A program made the translations under genes and the position numbers. From the NCBI GenBank assembly GCA_022784645.1, contig JALFZG010000083.1:1-48513 (forward strand): a stretch of 48,513 nt of DNA, given 5' to 3'. Shown in pieces: positions 1 to 7,977 of this stretch. The stretch's first letter is position 1. Every line of letters starts with the position of its first letter. The DNA is from Bacteroidales bacterium. GTDB lineage: Bacteria > Bacteroidota > Bacteroidia > Bacteroidales > Paludibacteraceae. Below the pieces are notes generated by a model. It had not been told where the DNA came from. It was given only the letters and a program-made list of their open reading frames with translations, and ran no database searches.

Positions 1-25
1 GTTCGATCTCCGTTCTACTCTCGCT

Positions 26-119
26 CTACATTCGTTGTACATTTGTTCTACATTCGTTTTTTCTCCGTTCCACAACGGAAAACAAACGGAAAAAAACGGA
101 AAAAAACGGAGAGCAAACG
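26..119. repeat. 11-bp tandem repeat followed by helically phased A-tracts
   Basis: Positions 26-58 hold three 11-bp units (ctacattcgtt, gtacatttgtt, ctacattcgtt). Positions 74-119 hold short cgga/cga cores separated by runs of A recurring every 10-11 bp, an arrangement expected to bend DNA. The two blocks partly pair with each other: an imperfect 15-bp inverted repeat spans about 55-88 with a ccac loop. No gene is seen in 1-234. The function is unknown; it precedes the truncated ORF at 235. Confidence 0.7.
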
Positions 120-234
120 ACTCCGAAGCGAAGAAGAAGCGCAGAAGCAGCAAACTTGCAGCGAATTAGCAGCATACTTGCGGCAAGGGTAGAACAAACA
201 ATAACCCTATTTATTAACTTCTAAAACAATTATT

Positions 235-489
235 ATGGCAATTCTTAATGGAATCATCAGCAAACTCAACGGCTCCGCTGGCAATCTCACGTTCAAGCAA
301 TTGTGCGGCAAGACCTTGGTGTCCATCCAGTACCTGAACTGTGACAACGCCCTGCTCGCTGAATACCAGAGCAAATCAGCGAGCGGATTGGACCTCAGCA
401 CGCTATTATTTCTTAATTACCTCGACGGTAGAGGATGCAAAGAAGGTATAGGAGCGGGCGCGGTCGCGACGCCAGTAGTAGGTGGCTGA
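235..489 (+). pseudogene. Truncated DUF6266-like N-terminal fragment
   Basis: The first ~31 residues (MAILNGIISKLNGSAGNLTF, then KQLCGKTLVS) look like the N-terminus of a Bacteroidetes DUF6266-type family, whose members usually begin with MA-x-NG, G-x-L-S-GS-G and a xGKT motif and continue for well over 100 residues. Here the similarity stops abruptly and the reading frame runs on for 84 codons, overlapping the convergent gene at 406. The last 27 codons or so are therefore only the antisense of that gene. I read this as a 5' remnant cut off by a deletion or rearrangement. The family assignment rests on recall of the N-terminal pattern; an intact short orphan gene is the alternative. Confidence 0.4.
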
Positions 490-1473
490 ACCTTGCTTCT
501 GATTATAGACGATTGTCCATTGCGTGCCGCCATAATCGCACTCGGTGGGAAGGGCAGCTGCTGCGAACATGGCATCCGCCATCTCTTCACTGCTCAGGAT
601 ACCATTGTGTTCGGCGTAGGTGTTCAGCAGAATGGTTTCGTGCTTCAAACTCAATTCGCCACTTCCGATTCCCTTTTTCTCCTCGCAGAGATAGTGGTTG
701 TTGAGCACTTGTGAGTCAGTAACAATCATCTGATTGTTGACCCATTCTACGCATACAGACCGTCTGTTGGCATCGCTCACAAACAGATGGTGTGCGCGTC
801 CAATATCGGAATGCATGTTGTACTGCTCCAGCAGTTCGAGCGCCTGCTCTACGTTAGCCGCATGGTTGAGCAGCAGTCTAATAGCCGAGGTGGTGGTGAT
901 ATTTGGCTTTGCGGAATCCACCTGATTGGTGCATTCGTCATCCCCCGCCATCAAGTCAGCCACTACCAGCCCTTTCTCGTTGATGCCGTCCATCGGCACA
1001 TATACAGCGGCCGTAGCTTTATATTGATTGATGATGCCATCCATAGGATCGTAAGCCTCACCGTACCCTAAGAAATCGATGTTGGCGGTAGAAATGGAGG
1101 CATACGCATTCTCCGGAACGCAACGGATAATCAGGGCTTTGCAGGGGTCCCAGTCGTAGTTCCTGCCGGAAGCGGCCTCGTAATTGGCATTCGTAGCAGC
1201 CAATGCGCTACATGCAAAGCCGCTCATTTTCGGCGCACATTTTAAGGTCCCCCACGGGCCGCAAGAGAGGTAATCGGAGATGTAGTCGCCCATCTCGCTG
1301 GTAGAAGAGGCACCGCCCTGCGCCAAATAGCGTTCAAAGCCCGCATCGCCGGTTATGGTAATATGGTAGAGGTCGGTATTGAGCTCGCGAACGGTCTTGC
1401 CTGCCTCACCTAATTCGTTCAGTTGACAAGACGCCAACATCACGCTTAATGCAATAAATACATACTTTTTCAT
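406..1473 (-). CDS. Lipoprotein Ntn-hydrolase, C45/choloylglycine-hydrolase type (linear amide hydrolase)
   Basis: The protein has 355 residues. It starts with a lipoprotein signal (MKKYVFIALSVMLASC, lipid Cys16), so it is probably anchored in the envelope. Around residues 84-108 it has GFACSALAATN followed by GRNYDW. This is the arrangement of the penicillin V acylase / bile salt hydrolase / isopenicillin-N acyltransferase group, in which an N-terminal nucleophile Cys (here probably Cys88) is followed by an R-N-Y-D motif. Such enzymes cut linear amide bonds of N-acyl substrates. The Cys is internal, so maturation would need proteolytic processing between Ala87 and Cys88; in the C45 branch this is autocatalytic. 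Substrate cannot be told from sequence. It is monocistronic, transcribed towards the window start, with a TAccTTTG -7 box 58 bp upstream. Confidence 0.78.
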   Translation of the reverse strand: MKKYVFIALSVMLASCQLNELGEAGKTVRELNTDLYHITITGDAGFERYLAQGGASSTSEMGDYISDYLSCGPWGTLKCAPKMSGFACSALAATNANYEAASGRNYDWDPCKALIIRCVPENAYASISTANIDFLGYGEAYDPMDGIINQYKATAAVYVPMDGINEKGLVVADLMAGDDECTNQVDSAKPNITTTSAIRLLLNHAANVEQALELLEQYNMHSDIGRAHHLFVSDANRRSVCVEWVNNQMIVTDSQVLNNHYLCEEKKGIGSGELSLKHETILLNTYAEHNGILSSEEMADAMFAAAALPTECDYGGTQWTIVYNQKQGSATYYWRRDRARSYTFFASSTVEVIKK

Positions 1474-1530
1474 ACGTTAGAATGAATGTACGAGAATCAA
1501 TAATACTTTCAAAAAATCTGAAAAGGGCTG

Positions 1531-1538
1531 CAAAGGTA
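1531..1538 (-). promoter_or_regulatory. Promoter -7 box for the Ntn-hydrolase gene
   Basis: On the minus strand this reads TACCTTTG, a perfect Bacteroidetes -7 element (TAnnTTTG), 58 bp upstream of the start codon at 1473. No convincing TTTG -33 element is present at the usual spacing, so strength is uncertain. Confidence 0.5.
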
Positions 1539-1644
1539 CTGCTTTTTTCTTAGTTGGCATAGTAAAAATCGGACAAACGCATAGAAAAAGGGGACGGAAG
1601 CGGAATTTAGGACGGAGATATTATCTCCTGCCAATGAACAATAC

Positions 1645-1680
1645 AATAAAAGAGAGTGTGCCGTAGCAGGCACACCCTCT
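1645..1680 (-). terminator. Rho-independent terminator of the nqr operon
   Basis: A 12-bp stem (agagagtgtgcc / ggcacaccctct, one mismatch) with a 6-nt loop is followed on the minus strand by TTTTATT. It lies downstream of nqrF, beyond the 29-bp repeat array, and is the only strong terminator candidate for the operon. Confidence 0.7.
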
Positions 1681-1690
1681 TTGGGAAAAT

Positions 1691-1829
1691 TACTCGATGC
1701 GGACATTGGGAAGGGAAATTACTCGATGCGGACATCGGGAAGGGAAATTACTCGATGCGGATATCGGAAAGGGAAATTACTCGATGCGGACATCCGGAAG
1801 GGAAAATGCTTGATGAAGACATCGGGGAA
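1691..1829. repeat. Five-copy 29-bp tandem array in the nqrF 3' flank
   Basis: The motif tactcgatgcggacat recurs with starts at 1691, 1720, 1749, 1778 and 1807, giving an exact 29-bp period; the copy nearest nqrF is the most diverged (tgcttgatgaagacat). There are no spacers, so this is not a CRISPR. On the minus strand each unit reads roughly GATGTCCGCATCGAGTAA, resembling the last codons of nqrF (GATATCCGCTTCGAC) plus a stop codon. Because 29 is not a multiple of three the frame changes with each copy. Confidence 0.9.
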
Positions 1830-3119
1830 TTAGCCACCGAAGTTGTCGAAGCGGATATCTTGGTCTTCTACACCGAGCGAGTGGAGCAAGTCGAGAACCG
1901 TCTTGGCCATCATTGGAGGACCGCAGAGGTAGTACTCGCAATCTTCGGGAGCCTCATGCTGCTTCAGATAGGTATCGCCCATTACCGGCGCTACGAAGCC
2001 CGGAGTATATTTGATACCAGCCTCGTCGGCTTTGGGGTCCGGACGGTCGAGTGCCAAGTGGAAATGGAAGTTGGGGAACTCCTTCTCTAGTGCAAGGAAA
2101 TCGTCGAGGAACGGAATCTCCTCGAGCGCGCGTGCGCCATAGAAATAATGCATCTCGCGTGCGCGATCTTCGGGAGCAATGCCGTGACCTTTAAGCATGT
2201 GCATGATCTGTGCACGAAGGGGAGCCATACCGGCACCTCCACCTACCCAAATCATCTCCTTACCGGTGCCGTATTGCGGACGGAACTCGCCATAAGGACC
2301 TGACATGATCACCTTATCACCCGGCTTGAGCGAGAAGATATAGGATGATGCGATACCCGGATTGACGTCCATGAATCCCGGCCCCTGCTCTTTGGGTTTG
2401 AAGGGTGGGGTTGCAATACGCACGTTGAGGGTGATGATATCGCCCTCATCGGGGTAGTTAGCCATCGAGTAAGCACGGATGGTATCAGTGGGGTTCACAC
2501 ACTTGAGGTTGAACATACCGAACTTCTCCCATGCAGGCATATACACCTCGCCAATGAGCGACTTATCGAAGTCCTTACCATAATCGATGCAATCGAAAGC
2601 AGGGATACGGATTTGCGCATACGAACCCGGTTCGAAGTCCATGTGTTCTCCAGGAGGAAGTGCCACCTTGTACTCCTTGATGAAGGTAGCCACGTTGCGA
2701 TTGCCGATAACGGTGCATTCCCATTCTTTGACGCCAAGAACGCTCTCGTCGATTTTGAGTTTGAGGTCTTGCTTTACCTTGACTTGGCATCCGAGACGCC
2801 ATCCCTCTTTCTGCTGTTTGCGAGAGAAATGGACGGTCTCAGTAGGCAGGATTTCGCCACCACCTTCTTCTACGATACATTTGCACTGGCCGCAGGAGCC
2901 CTTACCGCCGCAAGCCGAAGGCAGGTGTACACCTGCTCCAGCCATAGCGTTCAAGAGCGAACCGCCGGCTGCTACACTATATTCCTTATCGCCATTTACG
3001 AGTACATGTACATCGCCAGAAGCAACGAGGAAACGCTTAGCCACCAAGAGGATGACTACAAGCAGCAGAATAATCACGAGGAATACCACTACTGCCATCA
3101 GAATAGCTGTACTGTTCAT
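1830..3119 (-). CDS. nqrF: Na+-translocating NADH:quinone reductase subunit F
   Basis: This is the electron-input subunit of Na+-NQR; it oxidises NADH and passes electrons through FAD and a 2Fe-2S centre towards the membrane flavins. The 429 residues run in the expected order: an N-terminal membrane helix (residues 8-27), a ferredoxin domain with Cys70, Cys76, Cys79 and Cys111, the FAD-binding motif RAYSMANYP (215-223), the NAD-binding motif GGGAGMAPLR (293-302), CGPPMM (399-404), and the typical acidic FDNFGG terminus. Last gene of the operon, 16 nt after nqrE. Length and all cofactor residues are normal. Its 3' end is followed directly by the 29-bp repeat array. Confidence 0.98.
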   Translation of the reverse strand: MNSTAILMAVVVFLVIILLLVVILLVAKRFLVASGDVHVLVNGDKEYSVAAGGSLLNAMAGAGVHLPSACGGKGSCGQCKCIVEEGGGEILPTETVHFSRKQQKEGWRLGCQVKVKQDLKLKIDESVLGVKEWECTVIGNRNVATFIKEYKVALPPGEHMDFEPGSYAQIRIPAFDCIDYGKDFDKSLIGEVYMPAWEKFGMFNLKCVNPTDTIRAYSMANYPDEGDIITLNVRIATPPFKPKEQGPGFMDVNPGIASSYIFSLKPGDKVIMSGPYGEFRPQYGTGKEMIWVGGGAGMAPLRAQIMHMLKGHGIAPEDRAREMHYFYGARALEEIPFLDDFLALEKEFPNFHFHLALDRPDPKADEAGIKYTPGFVAPVMGDTYLKQHEAPEDCEYYLCGPPMMAKTVLDLLHSLGVEDQDIRFDNFGG

Positions 3120-3135
3120 TGTCTGTCCTCCTTAA

Positions 3136-3762
3136 TTAAATAGTAAGACCCGAGAAGCACATGAACGCCATTGCCATCAAACCTACTACGATGAAGGTGA
3201 TGCCAAGACCCTGCAAATGCTTGGGTACATCGTTATACTCCATTTTCTCACGAATACCTGCGAGTGCGCAGATTGCCAAGATCCAACCGATACCGCTACC
3301 GAGGGCATACATCACAGCATCGCCAATCGAGGTGATAGCCTTCGGGTCCATCGGGTCGAGCACCACACGCTGCTGCATGAAGAGCGACGCACCCATGATG
3401 GCGCAGTTTACTGCAATAAGCGGCAGGAAGATACCGAGTGCGGCATAGAGCGAGGGGCTGAATTTCTCCACGATCATCTCTACGAGTTGCACGATAGCGG
3501 CAATCACAGCGATGAAGAGGATAAAGCTGAGGTAGCTCAAGTCAACGCCCTCCACCAAGCAGTCAGGACCCAAAACGAACTTCTGAAGCAGGTAGTTGAC
3601 CGGTACGGTTACCAGCAACACAAACGTTACGGCAATACCGAGGCCAAACGAGGTCTTCACGTTCTTGGATACAGCCAAATACGAGCACATTCCCAAGAAG
3701 AATGCGAAAATCATATTGTCCGCAAAAATCGAGCGAACAAACAAACTGATAGCGTGTTCCAT
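3136..3762 (-). CDS. nqrE: Na+-translocating NADH:quinone reductase subunit E
   Basis: Integral membrane subunit of Na+-NQR, 208 residues with about six hydrophobic helices. NqrE and NqrD are homologous and pack as an inverted pair that, in known structures, holds an iron centre between conserved cysteines; this protein keeps cysteines in its first helix region ([10 protein letters not shown]) and fourth helix ([11 protein letters not shown]). The start codon shares one base with the nqrD stop (TAATG), which indicates translational coupling. Only the family-typical start is used. Confidence 0.97.
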   Translation of the reverse strand: MEHAISLFVRSIFADNMIFAFFLGMCSYLAVSKNVKTSFGLGIAVTFVLLVTVPVNYLLQKFVLGPDCLVEGVDLSYLSFILFIAVIAAIVQLVEMIVEKFSPSLYAALGIFLPLIAVNCAIMGASLFMQQRVVLDPMDPKAITSIGDAVMYALGSGIGWILAICALAGIREKMEYNDVPKHLQGLGITFIVVGLMAMAFMCFSGLTI

Positions 3763-4394
3763 TATTTCTTGTCCTCCTTATCGTTAAGAGCACGATGTGC
3801 CCAGATGATACATCCGGCGAGGATGAGCGCCATAGCAGGCATCATCATCATACCGTTGTTGACATAGCCGTGCTCGTAGCACCAGTCAGGAATAACCTGG
3901 AAACCGAAGATGCTTCCAGAGCCGAGGAGCTCACGCACGAAAGCAATCACAGCGAGTACCCAAGTATAGCCAAGACCGTTGCCCAGACCATCCATAAACG
4001 AATCCCACGGGCCGTTAGACATAGCATATGCCTCCAAGCGTCCCATCAGAATACAGTTGGTAATAATCAAGCCGATATACACCGAGAGCGCTACCGATAC
4101 ATCATACAGGAACGCTTTCAGGATGGCGCTAACGAGCGTAACCAAAGCGGCTACTACTACCAGCTGCACAATAATACGAATACGGCCGGGGATCGTATTG
4201 CGCAATGCAGAAATAACCACATTGGCGAGCGCAACGATTACCGTAACGGCAATACCCATCACCAGCGCATTCTTGAGCTGTACGGTAACTGCCAAAGCAG
4301 AGCAGATACCCAAGATCTGTACAACCACAGGGTTGTTTGCGTTAAGAGGACCCATAAAGGCCTCACGCGTCTTATCAGAAAGTAACTTTGCCAT
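3762..4394 (-). CDS. nqrD: Na+-translocating NADH:quinone reductase subunit D
   Basis: Integral membrane subunit paired with NqrE. The open frame can begin at 4403 ([10 protein letters not shown]) or at 4394 (MAKLLSD); I prefer the second because it leaves room for a ribosome site after the nqrC stop and fits the usual short N-terminus. About six membrane helices, with cysteines in the matching helices ([11 protein letters not shown] and [10 protein letters not shown]) that in the family bind the intramembrane iron centre with NqrE. Downstream overlap with nqrE is one base (TAATG). Confidence 0.96.
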   Translation of the reverse strand: MAKLLSDKTREAFMGPLNANNPVVVQILGICSALAVTVQLKNALVMGIAVTVIVALANVVISALRNTIPGRIRIIVQLVVVAALVTLVSAILKAFLYDVSVALSVYIGLIITNCILMGRLEAYAMSNGPWDSFMDGLGNGLGYTWVLAVIAFVRELLGSGSIFGFQVIPDWCYEHGYVNNGMMMMPAMALILAGCIIWAHRALNDKEDKK

Positions 4395-4405
4395 AGCAAT
4401 CACAT

Positions 4406-5092
4406 TTATTTTTCATCGCATTCGCGATTTTCCACTTCGTTTTCATTCATCACCGCCTTCAAGTTGAGTGCGGGTTCCACTTGGTCAAACCATCCGGCTT
4501 CAACGTAAGGCGCCAGTCCGCTGATGAGCATGGACTCTACACCCTTAGAGGTGATGGTAGCGCCCGAGATGCAATCAACATCACCACCGTTTCCGGCTTT
4601 CTCGATGAGGATGCCCTTGCCGGAAGTACCGAGCACGGGTTTGCCTTCAAACTGCTGCTGGAAAACGGCATAGTTCTTAATTTCACCACCCAGACCTGGG
4701 GTCTCACTATCGTGGTTGAAGAACACGGAGAAGATGGTTTGCTTGTCGTCGTTGACTGCGATATATCCCCAAATCGGGCCCCAGAGGCCGGCACCACGAA
4801 CGGGAAGGATATATTTCTTCTCGCCGTTGAGGTTAGCCTCAAACCAAGAAAGTTGACATTTGTCGCAAGTCACTTCTTTGATATTCTCAGCGTAGAATTT
4901 CTCAGCAGCAGCATTGTCGAGGTCGCGGAGGTTGAGTGATGCGAGGATCTGCTTCTGCGTGTCGAGCTTCACGTTAGCATCCTGACGCGGCTTAAGAGCA
5001 GCACTCACTACTGCCAGAAGAAGCGCTACGATGATTACCATTACGGAGGCATATACTATCGTATATACGTTTCCATTCGTATTCAGTTTCAT
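4406..5092 (-). CDS. nqrC: Na+-translocating NADH:quinone reductase subunit C
   Basis: NqrC carries a covalently bound FMN on the periplasmic side. This 228-residue protein has one N-terminal membrane helix (about 9-32) and the flavinylation motif SGATITS at residues 176-182; by the S(T)GAT rule Thr179 is the expected FMN attachment site. Attachment needs ApbE, which is not in this window. The gene overlaps the end of nqrB by 4 bp (start 5092, nqrB stop 5089), consistent with coupled translation. Confidence 0.97.
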   Translation of the reverse strand: MKLNTNGNVYTIVYASVMVIIVALLLAVVSAALKPRQDANVKLDTQKQILASLNLRDLDNAAAEKFYAENIKEVTCDKCQLSWFEANLNGEKKYILPVRGAGLWGPIWGYIAVNDDKQTIFSVFFNHDSETPGLGGEIKNYAVFQQQFEGKPVLGTSGKGILIEKAGNGGDVDCISGATITSKGVESMLISGLAPYVEAGWFDQVEPALNLKAVMNENEVENRECDEK

Positions 5093-6306
5093 GCGCGTTT
5101 CATTCGTTTAGAGATATTAACTTGTACTACGCACCAGTCGATGAGCGGAGCAAGGCAGTTCATCAGGAGGATAGCGAGCATCATACCTTCAGGATAACCG
5201 GGGTTGAGCGCGCGAACGATGATAGCTACCATACCAATCATGAAGCCGTAGATATACTTACCTACCTCGGTGCGAGCAGAGGTCACAGGGTCGGTAGCCA
5301 TAAAGACCGCACCGAACGCGAAACCTCCGAGAACGAGGTGCATATACCAAGGCGTAGCAGCCACAGCCGTAGCGCCCGAGATATTGAAGAGAGCAGCCGT
5401 AACGCCACCACCTACAAACACAGAGAGCATGGTCTTCCAGCTGGCCACACCGGTAATGAGCAGGAGCAAAGCGCCAAGAGCAATCGCCCAAACGCAAGTC
5501 TCACCTACCGAACCCGGATAGAGGCCGTTCATGGCGTCGAGGAACGTCATTTGCGAGCCGAGGGTATCATGAATCTGAGCCGTAGCTTCAGGAGCCGTAG
5601 CGAGCTGACCGAGAGGCGTTGCGCCGGAGAATCCATCTACCAGCGTTTTGCCATTATCCCAACCCCAAGTGCCTTCCGTACGAACAAACACCTGATCACC
5701 TGACATCTTCGTAGGATAAGCGAAGAAGAGGAACGCGCGGGTGATGAGCGCCACGTTAAAGATGTTATAACCCGTACCGCCAAACACTTCCTTTGCAAAA
5801 ATCACCGCAAAAGCAGTAGCAATAGCTACCATCCAGAGCGGGGTGTTGATAGGAACGATAAGCGGAATCAGGAAACCGGTTACGAGGAAACCCTCAGCAA
5901 TCTCTTCGTGCTTCCATTGTGCTACAATGAACTCAATACCGAGACCAACGAGGTAACTTACAATAATGTACGGCAGGAGCGCCAGCAAACCGAAAGCGAA
6001 GGCTTTCCAGAACATAGCGCAAGTGAGTGCACCTTTTACGAGTTCGCCCGTAGCCAGGAAATGCTGATAGCCGACATTGTACATACCAAAGAGCATAGCA
6101 GGTACGAGGGCAAGCACTACCATAATCATGGTGCGCTTAGAGTCGTTGCCATCGTGGATCTGCGCTCCAATACGCTTGGCGGAGGTGTTGGGCGTGAACA
6201 AGAACGTTGCGAAGCCGTCAAACACCGACCAAAACGCGTGAAGTTTTCCGCCCTCTTCAAAATTCGGACGGATCTTCTCTACGATATCGTATAATTTGTT
6301 GAACAT
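5089..6306 (-). CDS. nqrB: Na+-translocating NADH:quinone reductase subunit B
   Basis: Largest membrane subunit, 405 residues with about ten hydrophobic helices; in the family it forms the Na+ channel and the quinone site and carries covalent FMN. The motif DGFSGATPLGQLAT puts the predicted FMN attachment at Thr230. The N-terminal cytoplasmic stretch (residues 1-55, with KIRPNFEEGGKLHAF) is typical of the family. It is separated from nqrA by 92 nt, much more than the other nqr gaps, and that gap holds a stem-loop. Confidence 0.97.
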   Translation of the reverse strand: MFNKLYDIVEKIRPNFEEGGKLHAFWSVFDGFATFLFTPNTSAKRIGAQIHDGNDSKRTMIMVVLALVPAMLFGMYNVGYQHFLATGELVKGALTCAMFWKAFAFGLLALLPYIIVSYLVGLGIEFIVAQWKHEEIAEGFLVTGFLIPLIVPINTPLWMVAIATAFAVIFAKEVFGGTGYNIFNVALITRAFLFFAYPTKMSGDQVFVRTEGTWGWDNGKTLVDGFSGATPLGQLATAPEATAQIHDTLGSQMTFLDAMNGLYPGSVGETCVWAIALGALLLLITGVASWKTMLSVFVGGGVTAALFNISGATAVAATPWYMHLVLGGFAFGAVFMATDPVTSARTEVGKYIYGFMIGMVAIIVRALNPGYPEGMMLAILLMNCLAPLIDWCVVQVNISKRMKRA

Positions 6307-6335
6307 AAACTTTTTTAGTTTTTTAATACCTGCTT

Positions 6336-6363
6336 AGGCTGCCTATTCGCGATAGGATAGCCT
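6336..6363 (-). other. Intercistronic stem-loop between nqrA and nqrB
   Basis: On the minus strand aggct and cctat pair with ataggc and agcct around a CGCGA loop, one bulged base. There is no U-tract directly after the stem, although U-rich sequence occurs about 10-25 nt further on (before the nqrB start). It could be an mRNA processing or stability element, or a partial attenuator that sets nqrA output relative to the other subunits. Confidence 0.45.
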
Positions 6364-6398
6364 GAGCAAAATCACATTGGCTTAGAAAGTAAGAGCCT

Positions 6399-7748
6399 TT
6401 ATTCAAGTTCCGCTTTCATATTGTCGAGCGCCTGACGAACGATAGCCTGAAGGGGCATCTTAGAGGTGCAGACGTATTCGCAAAGCGCAAAATCTTCAGG
6501 TGCTACTTCGTAGGCTCCCAGCTGCTCCATGCGGTCGAGATTGCCTGCAATCATAGCCTTGATGAGGTATTCCGGATAGATATCCATCGGGAAGACCTTA
6601 TCGTATTCGCCTGAAGTGATGATTGCACGGCGGCCGCCAAGCAGACGTGCATCGAAGCGGAAATGCTTGCGACCCAACTTAGCCAACCACTTACCAGCGA
6701 CAGCATTGTTGAGCGAGAAATTGTCCGTACGCGGCATGATCCATCCGAGGAAATCGCGGGCTTCAGTGCCTTCAGCGATAGCCGTAATTTGATTGAGTGC
6801 GGGTTCCATGATCTCGCTCATCTCTACCTTATGTCCGGAGAGCGCATTGCCTTCGATTACGCGCACAACTTCATCGGTTTGCAGGTTGCCCTGGAGGAGA
6901 CCCTCAATCGGCATACCCGGGAGAATGCTGAAATAAGCCAACTTAGCAGCCTTCGGACCGGTGAGGGCTACCCATCGTTGCATATCCACCTTGCCGGTAG
7001 TCAAGAAGCGACCGATAATCAGGAGGTCTTGTGCATTGACGGTGTAAACCGTTTCGCCCTTAGCAATAGGGAGAACATGGTTGATTTGTACGCTTACGTT
7101 GCCAGCGGGATGAGCGCCTGCAAACTCGGTGAGCGTGCAGTGCTTGAGCGATGCCCATTCGGTAGCTACCGCACCGGCTTTCACGCCGATATACACGGGA
7201 GCAATCTTGCTCAGGGCATCCACAGCTGCTTGCAGCGCGCTGGTTTGACCTTTTACCACGAAATCGTAGTCGGGCGCAAGCGGAGCCGAATCAAAAGCAG
7301 AGATGAAAACGGCTTTGGGGCTCTTCTCCGGCATGGCAATGCAGTCGTATGGACGCTGCTTCAAGTAGCTCCACATACCTGCCTTCAGGAGGAGGGCCTT
7401 AACGTCTTCACCGCTCTTAACTTCGGTAGCAAAGTGCTCGTACTCGATCTCCTTGTCGGCTTCGATGCGGATGGCCATCACCTTACGGCGGTCACCGCGT
7501 TCTACCGCAATCACCTTACCGCTTACCGGCGAAACGAACAGCATCGACTCATGACTCTTGTCGCAGAACAGGGCGCTACCTGCTTTTACGACATCGCCTT
7601 CGCGTACAAGCATTTTAGGCTTGATGCCGGCGTAGTGGTCAGGAACAATCGCATAGACTTCAGGCTGCGGCAGCGAGATAACCTGCTGCTCGGCCTTACC
7701 TTCCATAGGGATGTCCAAACCCTTTGTCAGTTTGATTACTTTGTTCAT
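6399..7748 (-). CDS. nqrA: Na+-translocating NADH:quinone reductase subunit A
   Basis: First gene of the nqr operon, 449 residues. NqrA is the cytoplasmic subunit without its own cofactor, involved in quinone reduction with NqrB. The open frame extends upstream to 7853, but the family start is MNKVIKLTKGLDIPMEGKA, at 7748, so I use that; the upstream part would lie inside the leader transcribed from the promoter at 7851-7882. The biotin-lipoyl-like N-terminal segment (VPDHYAGIKPKMLVREGDVV) and the downstream barrel region are present and of normal length. In this phylum Na+-NQR commonly generates the sodium gradient during anaerobic fumarate-reducing or fermentative growth. Confidence 0.96.
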   Translation of the reverse strand: MNKVIKLTKGLDIPMEGKAEQQVISLPQPEVYAIVPDHYAGIKPKMLVREGDVVKAGSALFCDKSHESMLFVSPVSGKVIAVERGDRRKVMAIRIEADKEIEYEHFATEVKSGEDVKALLLKAGMWSYLKQRPYDCIAMPEKSPKAVFISAFDSAPLAPDYDFVVKGQTSALQAAVDALSKIAPVYIGVKAGAVATEWASLKHCTLTEFAGAHPAGNVSVQINHVLPIAKGETVYTVNAQDLLIIGRFLTTGKVDMQRWVALTGPKAAKLAYFSILPGMPIEGLLQGNLQTDEVVRVIEGNALSGHKVEMSEIMEPALNQITAIAEGTEARDFLGWIMPRTDNFSLNNAVAGKWLAKLGRKHFRFDARLLGGRRAIITSGEYDKVFPMDIYPEYLIKAMIAGNLDRMEQLGAYEVAPEDFALCEYVCTSKMPLQAIVRQALDNMKAELE

Positions 7749-7850
7749 AATGTAGTTAATTATTGATGAAATTTGTGAATAATGTGCTGTTTTTGTGTAC
7801 CTTATACGGATAAATGAACCGTGGAAAAAGCAGAAATCCACAATCCGATG

Positions 7851-7882
7851 CAAAATTACTACTTTTTCCTGAATTGGCCAAA
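7851..7882 (-). promoter_or_regulatory. nqr operon promoter
   Basis: On the minus strand TTTG (7879-7882) is followed after exactly 20 nt by TAATTTTG (7851-7858), a complete Bacteroidetes housekeeping promoter. Transcription would start near 7844 and give a leader of about 95 nt before nqrA. It lies back to back with the promoter at 7917-7948. Confidence 0.8.
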
Positions 7883-7916
7883 TAAATATAATTTATTTCG
7901 GAATTTTTTCACATAA

Positions 7917-7948
7917 TTTGCTCAATTAAATTATTTTTGCTACCTTTG
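7917..7948 (+). promoter_or_regulatory. Promoter of the YgjP-like metallopeptidase gene
   Basis: TTTG (7917-7920), 20 nt, then TACCTTTG (7941-7948): a full match to the Bacteroidetes -33/-7 consensus. The start codon follows 30 bp after the -7 box. Confidence 0.8.
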
Positions 7949-7977
7949 CAGAGCAAAAAACAGGAAAAGGGCAGAAA

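Noticed and set aside
1691..1829. 29-bp direct repeats as a CRISPR array
   Set aside because: Units are head to tail with no spacers, and no cas genes are near.
6663..7766. 367-codon frame antisense to nqrA
   Set aside because: Shadow of nqrA; the sense gene has all family features.
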